A stretch of DNA of 64,000 bases from Psychrobacter proteolyticus (lineage in GTDB: Bacteria; Pseudomonadota; Gammaproteobacteria; Pseudomonadales; Moraxellaceae), in assembly GCF_003350005.1 (NCBI RefSeq), contig NZ_QLKS01000001.1:663946-727945 (forward strand). The letters run 5' to 3'. Position 1 is the stretch's first letter, and every line of letters begins with the position of its first letter. Under the pieces are notes generated by a model. The model saw nothing but the letters and a program-made list of their open reading frames with translations, was not told the origin of the DNA and did no database searches. The position numbers were made by a program, and so were the translations under genes. This document shows, piece after piece, positions 9,533 to 18,190 of this stretch.

Positions 9533-9683
9533 AATATTCCTTGATGGTTTGACACTTATTTATTATGCCTACCATTTATACAGCAGGTCGTCGTATAGCA
9601 CAAACGGCCCTCTGTCATTAGACAGTCTAAATTATGTAAATTGGTGCTATTTAAACAGCGTTATATAGGCCAAGATGTAAGCG

Positions 9684-10094
9684 CTAGCTCAACCAATGGA
9701 AGCGATACGCAAGCCATGCCACTATCGCGCTCACTGAACCAGTCAAAATACCACCCCATACAAAGTCAACCAACGCCGTATCTAGCGTAAAGCCCTTATA
9801 CAGTGCCAAATTGGTAAAGTCGTATGTGCCATAAGCCATCAAGCCAATCAGCCCGCCGAGTAAGAAGATATGACCCACCGATGCGCCAGCTTTGATTTGC
9901 GGATATAGAACCAAAATACAAAGTGCCAATATATAAAACATATAAAATACGCCAGCGGCCATCATGTTTGGCTCATCAGCCAATAGATGCCCAATACGCG
10001 ACTCATAAAAGGCGCCTTTCATGGTCGTCAGCCATACAGCATCGACACCCAAAAAGATAACCACAGCAGTGAGATAAATAAAAACGTAACCCAT
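9684..10094 (-). CDS. DUF2177 family membrane protein
   Basis: A 136-residue integral membrane protein with four hydrophobic segments (about 3-22, 45-64, 70-88 and 110-130). The N-terminal pattern GYVFIYLTAVVIFLGVDAVWL and the later GTYDFTNLALYKGF segment fit DUF2177, a family of unknown function. A GAGG site precedes the ATG. The conserved polar residues Asp18 and the GTYD/TN segment inside membrane helices hint at a transport or enzymatic role, but none is established. DUF2177 genes are often met near Cfa/DUF1365 clusters in other proteobacteria as far as I recall, and such a cluster lies 2.3 kb away here. That link is a weak inference. Confidence 0.85.
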   Translation of the reverse strand: MGYVFIYLTAVVIFLGVDAVWLTTMKGAFYESRIGHLLADEPNMMAAGVFYMFYILALCILVLYPQIKAGASVGHIFLLGGLIGLMAYGTYDFTNLALYKGFTLDTALVDFVWGGILTGSVSAIVAWLAYRFHWLS

Positions 10095-10133
10095 GATATT
10101 ACCTCTTATAAAATGAATAAAAACGGATAAAAT

Positions 10134-11036
10134 TTATAGTGTTAGTCTTGGTTGAATAAAGTCTAAAAATGCCAAAATACGCGAAGATACGGCACTGTTT
10201 TTGTAATATACCGCCTGTATGGCTTCACGATTGTTTGGTCTGACTATCGCCTCAGGCAACACCTCAACCAATCTGCCAGACTCCAAATCTTCACCAATCA
10301 TAAAATGTGACAATAAAGCGATACCCTGATGATTTAAACATAGCTGACGTAAGGTCTCGCCGCTACTGCCAGTCATATGAAAATTCAGTTTAACTGGTGT
10401 TTTTAGTGGCCAGCTATTTAGTTTTGATGCATCATTAAAGCCAATCAATTTGTGAGTGCTTAAATCATCAACACTCAAATCAGCATAATGAGCTACCTCA
10501 TTATGCTGATATAAATATTCAGGACTGGCTACTAGCCGCAGCTTACTTTTACCTAATAGACGTGCATGCAAATTTGAGTCTTTTAAGTCGCCAATTCTGA
10601 TAGCCAGATCCGTCTTATGCTCAAGCAAGTCGATGATGTTGTCATGCGAGGTCAAATCAAGCGTGATATGCGGATACTGCTGCACAAACTCACCAACCAA
10701 AGGCGTCAGCTGATGCAATACAAACGGACTCGCAGCGTCAATTCGTAGATGCCCACTCGGCGCTTGTTTTAACAGCTTAATCGCCTCTTCACCGGTATAT
10801 AACGTATTTAAACCCTCACGCGCATATCTAATAAAGACATGCCCTTCCTCCGTCAGCTCCAAGCGCCGTGTCGTTCTATTAAGCAGCGTGCATTGCAGCG
10901 TATCTTCGAGTCTGGACACCGCACGAGATACTTTAGCGACTTGCTGATTCAGCACGTTAGCAGCGCCAGTAAAACTACCCGTATCAACTACCGTCAAAAA
11001 TATCTCTATATCTTCTGTTTTAGCATGTCCCATCAT
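10134..11036 (-). CDS. LysR family transcriptional regulator
   Basis: A 300-residue LysR-type regulator. The N-terminal winged HTH is at about 6-65 (DIEIFLTVVDTGSFTGAANVLNQQVAKVSRAVSRLEDTL pattern), followed by the LysR effector-binding domain at about 90-295. Start Met1 or Met2 (adjacent ATG codons) follows AAAGG. It is transcribed divergently from an MFS transporter, with 108 bp between the starts. This is the classical arrangement in which the regulator controls itself and the neighbouring exporter from the shared spacer. The inducer is unknown. The effector domain resembles the CrgA/AaeR-like branch (GHLRIDAASPFVLHQLTPL), which often governs efflux or aromatic metabolism. Confidence 0.92.
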   Translation of the reverse strand: MMGHAKTEDIEIFLTVVDTGSFTGAANVLNQQVAKVSRAVSRLEDTLQCTLLNRTTRRLELTEEGHVFIRYAREGLNTLYTGEEAIKLLKQAPSGHLRIDAASPFVLHQLTPLVGEFVQQYPHITLDLTSHDNIIDLLEHKTDLAIRIGDLKDSNLHARLLGKSKLRLVASPEYLYQHNEVAHYADLSVDDLSTHKLIGFNDASKLNSWPLKTPVKLNFHMTGSSGETLRQLCLNHQGIALLSHFMIGEDLESGRLVEVLPEAIVRPNNREAIQAVYYKNSAVSSRILAFLDFIQPRLTL

Positions 11037-11144
11037 CGTGATTACCTTTACAAAATTAACAAAGGTATTTTGTCATTTGTGCTGTTTTTTGCAAACTATA
11101 AATCGGTCAAACTACGCGCATCATTTAATTATTAGGATGTCGTT
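11037..11144. promoter_or_regulatory. Divergent LysR/MFS intergenic control region
   Basis: The 108-bp spacer between divergent starts must hold both promoters and the LysR binding site. An interrupted dyad of the T-N11-A type would be expected by family rule, but I could not fix one site with confidence. Confidence 0.4.
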
Positions 11145-12317
11145 ATGCCACTCGCTTTATGGGCGCTTACTCTAAGCGCATTTGCAATTGGGACAACCGA
11201 ATTTGTCATCGTTGGATTGGTACCAACTATTGCCGCCGATCTGGGCGTGAGCTTACCTTCAGCAGGGTTACTCGTCAGCCTATATGCTGTCGGTGTTGCT
11301 ATCGGTGCCCCTATACTTACCGCACTCACTGGCCGCTGGAACCGCAAAATCGTACTGATGAGCCTAATGGGTCTGTTTGTCATCGGCAACTTACTGGCTT
11401 GGCAAGCACCCAGTTATGAAACCTTAATACTTGCCCGTATCTTGACCGGTCTGGCGCATGGTGTATTTTTCTCTATTGGTTCCATGATTGCTACCAGCCT
11501 TGTCAGTAAAGAAAAAGAAGCCAGCGCAATTGCCATTATGTTTACTGGGCTTACCGTGGCGCTCGTCACTGGCGTACCCCTTGGCACATGGATTGGACAG
11601 CATTTCGGTTGGCGCGCTACGTTTTTGGTCGTCTCCGTACTGGGTTTAATCGCTTTGATTGGTAGCGCAATATTAGTACCAAAAAACCTAAAAAAATCTA
11701 TCCCTGCAACGTTCAAAGAGCAACTACAAGTCATTGTAAAACCACAATTACTGCTGGTTTATCTCATGACTATTCTTGGTTATGGCGGTACGTTTACGGC
11801 ATTTACCTATCTAGCACCTATCTTAGAGCAGCAAACCAAATTTGCACCTTCAGCCATTGGTCTTATTATGCTCGTATATGGCGTGTCCGTTGCAATCGGT
11901 AATATCTGGGGCGGAAAACTTGCAGATAAACGCGGCCCTATTAGTGCGCTTAGCATTATATTTAGCGCCTTAAGTGTCATTCTTTTATTGTTCACCTTTA
12001 CTATGCAGTCCAAGATTGCTGCTGTACTGACTATTTTGGTATGGGGTGCTTTCGCCTTTGGTAATGTACCAGGTCTACAAATCTATGTGGTTAAGCAAGC
12101 TGAAAGATATACGCCGAACGCTGTCGATGTCGCTTCTGGATTGAACATTGCTGCATTCAATATCGGTATTGCACTGGGCTCAATCATCGGTGGTAGCGTG
12201 GTTGAAAATATGTCGTTGCAAGACACAGCTTGGATCGGTGCTGTCATCTCTTTAATGGCATTAGCGGTCACACGCTATTCAGGTCTGCGTGATAAGCGTG
12301 CCCTACAAGCATCGTAG
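11145..12317 (+). CDS. MFS transporter, DHA1 drug/sugar efflux type
   Basis: A 390-residue major facilitator with 12 predicted membrane segments, of the AraJ/YdhP/NepI branch of drug:proton antiporters. Typical features are the N-terminal ALWALTLSAFAIGTTEFVIVG helix, the A-motif-like GRWNRKIVLM loop between helices 2 and 3 (about 66-75), and the motif-C-like GLTVALVTGVPLGTWIGQHFGWR at about 134-156. The ATG is preceded by AGGATG at tight spacing. The divergent LysR gene is its likely regulator. Substrate cannot be inferred beyond efflux of small organic compounds. Confidence 0.9.
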   Translation: MPLALWALTLSAFAIGTTEFVIVGLVPTIAADLGVSLPSAGLLVSLYAVGVAIGAPILTALTGRWNRKIVLMSLMGLFVIGNLLAWQAPSYETLILARILTGLAHGVFFSIGSMIATSLVSKEKEASAIAIMFTGLTVALVTGVPLGTWIGQHFGWRATFLVVSVLGLIALIGSAILVPKNLKKSIPATFKEQLQVIVKPQLLLVYLMTILGYGGTFTAFTYLAPILEQQTKFAPSAIGLIMLVYGVSVAIGNIWGGKLADKRGPISALSIIFSALSVILLLFTFTMQSKIAAVLTILVWGAFAFGNVPGLQIYVVKQAERYTPNAVDVASGLNIAAFNIGIALGSIIGGSVVENMSLQDTAWIGAVISLMALAVTRYSGLRDKRALQAS

Positions 12318-12358
12318 AACTTTTCAATATACAACCTTCCAATGTATAACCTCTCAAC

Positions 12359-12398
12359 ATATGGGTCTCAAACTGTTCATGCAGTATGAGACCCTATG
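12359..12398. other. Stable hairpin between convergent MFS and cfa-like genes
   Basis: GGGTCTCAAACTG pairs with CAGTATGAGACCC (one mismatch), and the flanking ATAT/TATG also pair. No T-tract follows on either strand, so it is not a canonical intrinsic terminator, though its position between convergent genes suggests transcript 3'-end protection or attenuated termination. Confidence 0.6.
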
Positions 12399-12433
12399 AA
12401 TGTTATAAGCAAACCCTATCTATATCACCTAAC

Positions 12434-13885
12434 TTATACTGACGCGGTGTCTGACATATCTTCTTCACTAAATGTCTCATCATTCAAAACCGTTTTATGA
12501 TTTAAGACAGCAGATGGCAGATCAGAAAAATGTAGCGTATCGATGTTGTTAGGCTTCACCGCAGTGACTTGCACCACACCGATCGTGCGCTCCAAAAACC
12601 CACCTTCGCAATAGCAAAAGTAAAACTCCCATAGGCGGATAAAGGCATCGTCATAGCCAAGCGCTTGAATCTCTACACGCTGCGCCATAAACGCAGCACG
12701 CCAGTCGCGCAGCGTATACGCATAATCAAAGCCATAATCATGCAATTGTTTGACGACCATATCGGTCTGCGCTGTGAACTGTGTCGTCAGCTCTTGGTTT
12801 GAAAGCAGGCAACCACCTGGGAAAATATGCGTTTGGATAAAATCAACCGAGTCAATATAGTCTTGATAATTTTGATCGTTAAAGGTGATAGCCTGCAATA
12901 CCATAAGACCTGTCGGCTTGAGCAAGCTATTACACTTAGCAAAGAAAGTCGGTAAATACTCATGCCCCACCGCTTCAATCATCTCGATACTGACTAGCTT
13001 GTCATATTGACCTGTCAGCTCGCGGTAATCTTGCTTGAGTAGCGTGATTTTGTCAGACAGCCCTGCCGCCTCGACTCGTCGCTGTGCTTCATCATACTGG
13101 GCATCAGAGATAGTGGTGGTGGTCACATGGCAGCCGTAATGCTTGGCCGCAAAAATAGCAAAACCGCCCCACCCTGTACCAATTTCGATCACATTATCAT
13201 CAGCATTAAGCTGTAAACGTTGGCATATGAGCGACAGTTTGTGCTGCTGAGCATCGCTAAGCGTCACGTCAGGCGTAGGATAGACTGCTGATGAGTACAT
13301 CATGGTATCGTCCAAAAACCGCTCATACATGTCATTGCCCAGATCATAATGCGCTAGAATATTCGATTTGGAGCCAGATTTGTCATTACTACGTAGCTGA
13401 TGCTTCGCTTTTTCAAATGCTTTACTAATACCTGCAAAACGATTCTCTAGTTTATTGAGCACTGCTAAATTGCGAGCCGCCATGCGAATCAAACCTGTTA
13501 GATCATCTGTATCCCACTCACCATCGATATAACTGTCTGCTAGCGCGATAGAGCCGCCAAGTAATAGCTGACGATAAACAGCGCTATCATGAATCTCTAA
13601 TGTCACATGTAGCGAATGGCGACCAACTGCCGAGCTACTAGCGTCGTTAGTAGCTACTTTACCAAAACTACTTGTCTTAGGTTCCTGCTCGTCAAATGTT
13701 TCAATCAGCGTGAGACTACCAAACTGAATGTGCTGTAACGCACGAAAGATAAGTTTTCTAGCTAAGTGATTCACACTATTGCTGACTGGCTGTAGTACCA
13801 CGCTTTCATTAACTACTTTGCTCACACGAGCAGTTAATTTTTCTAGTTTTGTGACTGGTGCTCGATCGGTCGGTCGTGCTGGCAT
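12434..13885 (-). CDS. Cyclopropane-fatty-acid-synthase family SAM methyltransferase
   Basis: A 483-residue member of the Cfa family, which uses SAM to methylate double bonds of membrane phospholipid acyl chains. It is about 100 residues longer than E. coli Cfa, mainly at the N-terminus. The Rossmann SAM loop is VIEIGTGWGGFA (233-243). A lipid-binding segment ILAHYDLGNDMYERFLDDTMMYS lies at 176-198. By alignment from memory, E. coli Cfa has bicarbonate ligands Cys139, Glu239, His266 and Tyr317. Here the Cys is Thr237, the Glu is kept (Glu304) and the His is Gln331 (in VLQAITF). So the product may not be a cyclopropane. It is the last gene of a probable four-gene minus-strand operon with DUF1365, FAD oxidoreductase and SDR genes. 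AAGGAT precedes the ATG. Confidence 0.92.
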   Translation of the reverse strand: MPARPTDRAPVTKLEKLTARVSKVVNESVVLQPVSNSVNHLARKLIFRALQHIQFGSLTLIETFDEQEPKTSSFGKVATNDASSSAVGRHSLHVTLEIHDSAVYRQLLLGGSIALADSYIDGEWDTDDLTGLIRMAARNLAVLNKLENRFAGISKAFEKAKHQLRSNDKSGSKSNILAHYDLGNDMYERFLDDTMMYSSAVYPTPDVTLSDAQQHKLSLICQRLQLNADDNVIEIGTGWGGFAIFAAKHYGCHVTTTTISDAQYDEAQRRVEAAGLSDKITLLKQDYRELTGQYDKLVSIEMIEAVGHEYLPTFFAKCNSLLKPTGLMVLQAITFNDQNYQDYIDSVDFIQTHIFPGGCLLSNQELTTQFTAQTDMVVKQLHDYGFDYAYTLRDWRAAFMAQRVEIQALGYDDAFIRLWEFYFCYCEGGFLERTIGVVQVTAVKPNNIDTLHFSDLPSAVLNHKTVLNDETFSEEDMSDTASV

Positions 13886-14001
13886 CGTGTATTTATCCTT
13901 GTTTAAATGCTTTATTTTTTAGTAGTACATTAACGAGATTTTTAGATTGTTGATACTTAAAGATTGCTGTAAATATAAGACATCTTTTGCGTTCGATACT
14001 G

Positions 14002-15027
14002 CTAGCTGCTTTTCTGATGTCCACCTTTCTGTTGACTGTCGGCCAACTTTTCATCGTAGTTGATATACGGCACCTTTTTAATCGCATAGAGCTTGAACGC
14101 ATGCCAATAAATACGTGTTAAGGACGTTATATTCATCAGAGGATTTTTTCGCAAGCTATGACGAACAGCCTCTTCTGTCATCGGTACGCCTGATATCTTT
14201 ATACCAGTTTTTAGCACTTCACCGCGCTCATCACTGATATTGATAGCAATACGAACTTGTAATCCAGCGTTAGGTTGATCGTCTGTCTTTGTACGTTTTA
14301 CCGTAACTTGCCAGCGGTACAGCTGATCGATAGGGTTAAAAGGTGATACGTGAAAATCCTTGTCATGACAGAACTCAGTATCCTCTCCTTCTAATAGAAA
14401 CCCGTAATAATGACGCTTGTCCCAAGGCGTATTAGACACTTCAGCCAGCAGATGAGTTGGCGTCTGCTGCGCATCAAACCCCAAGTAAAAATTAACTGGG
14501 CTAAAGTACATGCCCGCATTACGGCAGACAAGCAGTCCCAACATATCGCCTTCAGGCGCGCTTCCTGCATGTTTTTCAAATGCTCGGCTTAGGCGTTTTT
14601 CTAGTGCTTGAACAGACTGTCCATTACTATCAGGTTTTCTATCATCGCTTAGGCTATTATTACTCTGTAGATTAATATGCTGTAAATAGTCATCAGGACA
14701 GAATTGTTGTAGCGCCTTTTTCTTTGCTGAAAATAGAGGCAGACCTTTCGCTAGCAGCTTTTTCGGCAATATTTTACGTAATGGTAATTTTTCTAAAAAC
14801 TTACTCTCATCAAATGCTGCCGTACTAATTTCAGGAAGTTCCTTTCCTTTCGCAAGCGCGCTAATATTGATGCCCCAATAGCGATAAGGGTAAACGAATT
14901 TATTTATACTAGGTAGCAGCCGACTGTGCCATGTCGTGCCCTCAAACAGCTGATGCGGCAATGCATTTGTATCATAAGAAGACTCATGACTTGGCATAGC
15001 ATTGGTATCTTGAGCGGACGTGGTCAT
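14002..15027 (-). CDS. DUF1365 family protein
   Basis: A 341-residue protein of DUF1365, a family without established biochemistry that is nearly always next to Cfa-like methyltransferases and FAD oxidoreductases. Family signs are the N-terminal WHSRLLPSINKFVYPYRYW pattern (about 32-50), the SPVNFYLGFD segment, the AEVSNTPWDKRHYY segment and the HVSPFNPIDQLYRW segment. It is longer than most members (about 250), because of an insert around 75-145 rich in Lys, Ser, Asn and Asp. The position 84 bp downstream of the FAD oxidoreductase gene and 116 bp upstream of the cfa-like gene supports co-transcription. A chaperone or enzymatic role in fatty-acid modification is inference from context. Confidence 0.88.
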   Translation of the reverse strand: MTTSAQDTNAMPSHESSYDTNALPHQLFEGTTWHSRLLPSINKFVYPYRYWGINISALAKGKELPEISTAAFDESKFLEKLPLRKILPKKLLAKGLPLFSAKKKALQQFCPDDYLQHINLQSNNSLSDDRKPDSNGQSVQALEKRLSRAFEKHAGSAPEGDMLGLLVCRNAGMYFSPVNFYLGFDAQQTPTHLLAEVSNTPWDKRHYYGFLLEGEDTEFCHDKDFHVSPFNPIDQLYRWQVTVKRTKTDDQPNAGLQVRIAINISDERGEVLKTGIKISGVPMTEEAVRHSLRKNPLMNITSLTRIYWHAFKLYAIKKVPYINYDEKLADSQQKGGHQKSS

Positions 15028-15111
15028 AAATAATCTCTTGTGTAACGGCGTACTTTTTATATGGCGAATTTTTCAAAACACTTAGAATACATAACGGCAT
15101 TAATCGTCACA

Positions 15112-16848
15112 TTATTTGGTTTTACGGCGACCGAATAAGCCACGTTTCTTATATTGGCTAGTATCAGCAGCTGAATTCTGTAAACGATTAGCATACTCAA
15201 CCAGTTCCTGATTAGTCGTCGCTGTGGTTACTTCACGTTTATTCAACCTACGTAATTTGGTATCCGCTTTTATAGGCAAATCTTTATAACGGAACGGCGT
15301 ATGTGCGCTATCAGCGTCAGGTAAATGAGCTGGATCAACCTCGTTTTTTATATCAATATCAAGACCAAGCGCCTGACAGACGCGTAATCCACTACGTACG
15401 CCATCTTCATGAAAGCCGTTAAACCAATAAGCCCCGCAGAAATGCGTGTGCGAACCGTTCCCAGAGATACTCGACCATTTAGTCTGCGCATCAATCATCG
15501 CAAGATCGAACACTGGATGACTGTAATCGATGCTCTTAATTATCTGCTTATCATCGACGCTTTTGTTGTCTACAGCTGGATTTAATGTGACCAAATAATT
15601 GTGTTTTTTGGTCAAGCGTTGCAGGATATTCATGTGATAAGTCAGCACTGGCTTTGCAGGTATCTGTGCGTTTCCAGCCGCTTGCTCATCCTTAGCATTA
15701 TCTGAAGTTGTTTCATCTATTAAGTAATTCCAGCTTGCCCATGCCAGTGGTTTCTTAGGTAAAACACTGGTATCGGTGTGCAGTACAGCCGTGTTTTTGG
15801 TAAAGCGGAAATGACCTAATACTTCAGATTCATCGGTGCTGGCATCCTTTAAAATCTTTAGCGCAGTATCTGCATGACAAGCAAAAACAACTTCATCGAA
15901 TACAAGATTTTCGCTACGGTTGTTAGCATTACCTTTATCCTGCACTGTCAAAGCACTCTTCACCGTCAAAATCACTTGCTCACCATCACGAACTACAGAC
16001 TGTACTGGACTATTGACCCGTATCTTGCCACCCGCTTTGATAAAGCGTGGAATCAATTTATTGACGTACTGTTTTGAACCGCCTTTTATCGTAAACCACT
16101 GCGGACGATTGACCACATCCAGCAACCCGTGGTTGTCAAAGAACTGTGCAAAAAACACCAAAGGAAATTCTTGTACTTCATCTAGACTGGTTGACCAAAT
16201 AGCCGAAACCATTGGCAGTAGATAGTTATCGGTAAATAGCTGACCGTATTTTTTTTGTGCCAAATAACCACCGAGCGTTTGCTCTGCAAAGCTACTAACA
16301 TCTTGTCCTTGAGAACGCGCACTATCGTAATCTTGGCGTAGCTGTTTGATATGCTTATTAAACTGCAGAATATCTTTGATAAACTGCCAGAATTTTGGAT
16401 TGAGTACATTCTTGCGCTGTGATAATAAAGTGTTGAGCGTATGACCGTTGTATTCAAAATGACGTGCAGTATTTTTAACAGAAAAGCTCATATCCGTTGC
16501 CTGAAACGGCACCTGCAACTCATGAAGCAAACGAAAGAAGTTCGGGTATGTGCGCTCATTGAAAACAATAAACCCTGTATCTATCGCACTACTCTCTACA
16601 TTACTACTCTTTGCTTTTTTACCGTCTTGTAGTGCCACGTCGATCGTATTTACATGCCCGCCGATATAATCATTGGCTTCAAATACCGTCACATCATGTT
16701 GCGTACCTAGATAATGGGCGCATGTCAGTCCTGACACACCTGAGCCGATGATAGCAATACGTTTTTGGGCAGTCTGATGGTCAGAATTTGTTGCAGCATC
16801 GGTAGCAATCTTTTGGTTAGTTGCACGCTTGAAACGAGTAAACGGCAT
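15112..16848 (-). CDS. FAD-dependent oxidoreductase (amine oxidase/desaturase-like)
   Basis: A 578-residue flavoprotein. The dinucleotide-binding loop RIAIIGSGVSGLTCAHYLG is at 30-48, followed by the acidic VFEANDYIGGHVNTI (55-69) of the amine-oxidase/phytoene-desaturase superfamily. Later conserved pieces include FACHADTALKIL and, near the C-terminus, THFCGAYWFNGFHEDGVRSG, which closes the FAD site. This branch (COG2907-like) accompanies Cfa and DUF1365 genes. In Rhodobacter a flavoprotein of this kind is tied to unsaturated or furan fatty-acid formation, as I recall. Here the reaction is unproven. The first 30 residues and last 40 are polar and variable. AAGGGAA precedes the ATG. Probable operon with flanking genes. 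Confidence 0.9.
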   Translation of the reverse strand: MPFTRFKRATNQKIATDAATNSDHQTAQKRIAIIGSGVSGLTCAHYLGTQHDVTVFEANDYIGGHVNTIDVALQDGKKAKSSNVESSAIDTGFIVFNERTYPNFFRLLHELQVPFQATDMSFSVKNTARHFEYNGHTLNTLLSQRKNVLNPKFWQFIKDILQFNKHIKQLRQDYDSARSQGQDVSSFAEQTLGGYLAQKKYGQLFTDNYLLPMVSAIWSTSLDEVQEFPLVFFAQFFDNHGLLDVVNRPQWFTIKGGSKQYVNKLIPRFIKAGGKIRVNSPVQSVVRDGEQVILTVKSALTVQDKGNANNRSENLVFDEVVFACHADTALKILKDASTDESEVLGHFRFTKNTAVLHTDTSVLPKKPLAWASWNYLIDETTSDNAKDEQAAGNAQIPAKPVLTYHMNILQRLTKKHNYLVTLNPAVDNKSVDDKQIIKSIDYSHPVFDLAMIDAQTKWSSISGNGSHTHFCGAYWFNGFHEDGVRSGLRVCQALGLDIDIKNEVDPAHLPDADSAHTPFRYKDLPIKADTKLRRLNKREVTTATTNQELVEYANRLQNSAADTSQYKKRGLFGRRKTK

Positions 16849-16926
16849 AAAAGCATTCCCTTCTGTATTTTTCTGTCGATATGATGGCCGAGAGTTCTAT
16901 TAGATAAGAGCTCTATTAATAGTAGA

Positions 16927-17664
16927 TTATTTTTTATTAAGTTTTTCACTAACTTGCTGCCAGACCAAATCAGGCAACGTGCCCAATGCTTTTAATGGCA
17001 TAGTTAGTTTTTTTGGAAATTCAATCACGTCATGCCCACTCTCGATACCATCGCGTATGGCTTTACTGGCCTGTGCTGGCGTCTGGATAAATGGCATCGG
17101 AAAGTCATTCTGTTTGGTCATCGGTGTCTCTACAAAACCAGGTACGACTAAGCTGACTGACACATCATGCGGAGCAAGGCTAATCTGTAGGGTCTTCATC
17201 AGATAATGGATAGCAGCTTTTGAGCTACCATAGGCTTCAGCGCGCGCAAAAGGCACATAAGCAGACGCTGAACCGATACCGACCAAGCGACCTTTTGAAG
17301 CAATTAGCTTTGGCAGCACTCCTTCGATCGCATGCGACAACGTTCCCATATTGACCGACATCACTTTCATAAACACACTGCTATCAAAGTTCGGCATATC
17401 TAAGTACTCGCACATGCCAGCACCGCAAATAGCTAAATCAACATTGTCGATTTTTTCAAAAGCTTCGATGACCTTTTCTCGATCCATGAGGTCTAAATCA
17501 ATCGTATCTGCGCCTAACGCTTGAAGTTCAGCCAACGCTTCGTCGTCACGGCCGACTGCATATACATGATGATCTGCTAGCAGATAGTCTTTTGCCAACT
17601 GCTTACCAATGCCTGACGTTGCCCCAGTAATGAGAATATGTAATTTTTCAGTAGAATCTGTCAT
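16927..17664 (-). CDS. Short-chain dehydrogenase/reductase
   Basis: A 245-residue classical SDR. The cofactor loop ITGATSGIG is at 12-20, and the catalytic set Asn105, Ser132, Tyr145 and Lys149 (YGSSK) is complete. The GRD after the second strand suggests NADP(H) preference. It is the first gene of the minus-strand cluster SDR - FAD oxidoreductase - DUF1365 - Cfa-like. AAAAGGA precedes the ATG. In this context it probably reduces or oxidises a lipid or acyl intermediate. No substrate can be read from sequence. Confidence 0.92.
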   Translation of the reverse strand: MTDSTEKLHILITGATSGIGKQLAKDYLLADHHVYAVGRDDEALAELQALGADTIDLDLMDREKVIEAFEKIDNVDLAICGAGMCEYLDMPNFDSSVFMKVMSVNMGTLSHAIEGVLPKLIASKGRLVGIGSASAYVPFARAEAYGSSKAAIHYLMKTLQISLAPHDVSVSLVVPGFVETPMTKQNDFPMPFIQTPAQASKAIRDGIESGHDVIEFPKKLTMPLKALGTLPDLVWQQVSEKLNKK

Positions 17665-18190
17665 CGTAAATATCCTTTTTGAGTATTCTTATCTTTTTAA
17701 GTATTTTCATAATATGGAATTAATGCTCTTAAACTGATTACCTAATAAAACCTTAGACCTTTTATCGTTATTCTTCGCAGATATCATTGGTCGTATTTCA
17801 TTAAGCTATAAGCCATTTTATTTAACAAATCTAAATAATTATAGTGGTTGGCTACAGGCTTATTGTTGTGTCTTCGCAATCATATGGGCTTAAGCTTAAT
17901 CTCAGCGTGTTATTTGTCATCTTCACAAGGATGCTGCTATCACAAGCAACGACACAATATTCTGTTACTAGCGTCATAAGACAGCTCAATATCAGCATGC
18001 TACAATGCAAAAACTAGCAATCGCGTCGTTTGCCGAAGCATCATCTATAGTCGAATGACCGCCGTATTACAGTAAAATGATGCTATCTTTTCTTAAACTG
18101 TCTGACATCTTGTCCTGATAGCAATGAAAACGTTATATAATTAATATCAGATTTTCACCAACCCCACCCTCATATAAAAAAGGATCTCTC
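17665..18190. other. Divergent region SDR operon / aspartate aminotransferase
   Basis: 526 bp without a credible gene. The half next to aspartate aminotransferase holds a candidate promoter (see 18110-18139). I searched the half next to the SDR gene for an ECF-type (TGATC) promoter, as in Rhodobacter sigma-E/ChrR control, and did not find a convincing one. Confidence 0.5.
18110..18139 (+). promoter_or_regulatory. Candidate sigma-70 promoter of aspartate aminotransferase gene
   Basis: TTGTCC at 18110-18115 and TATATA at 18134-18139, separated by 18 bp, about 50 bp upstream of the start codon. This is a moderate match only. Confidence 0.4.

Noticed and set aside
13893..14102. Small frame between DUF1365 and cfa-like genes
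   Set aside because: It overlaps the end of the DUF1365 gene in another frame and lacks a site; the DUF1365 frame is clearly the coding one.
17665..18190. ECF sigma (ChrR-type) promoter for the lipid operon
   Set aside because: Searched for TGATC-type -35 elements at the right spacing; none was convincing.
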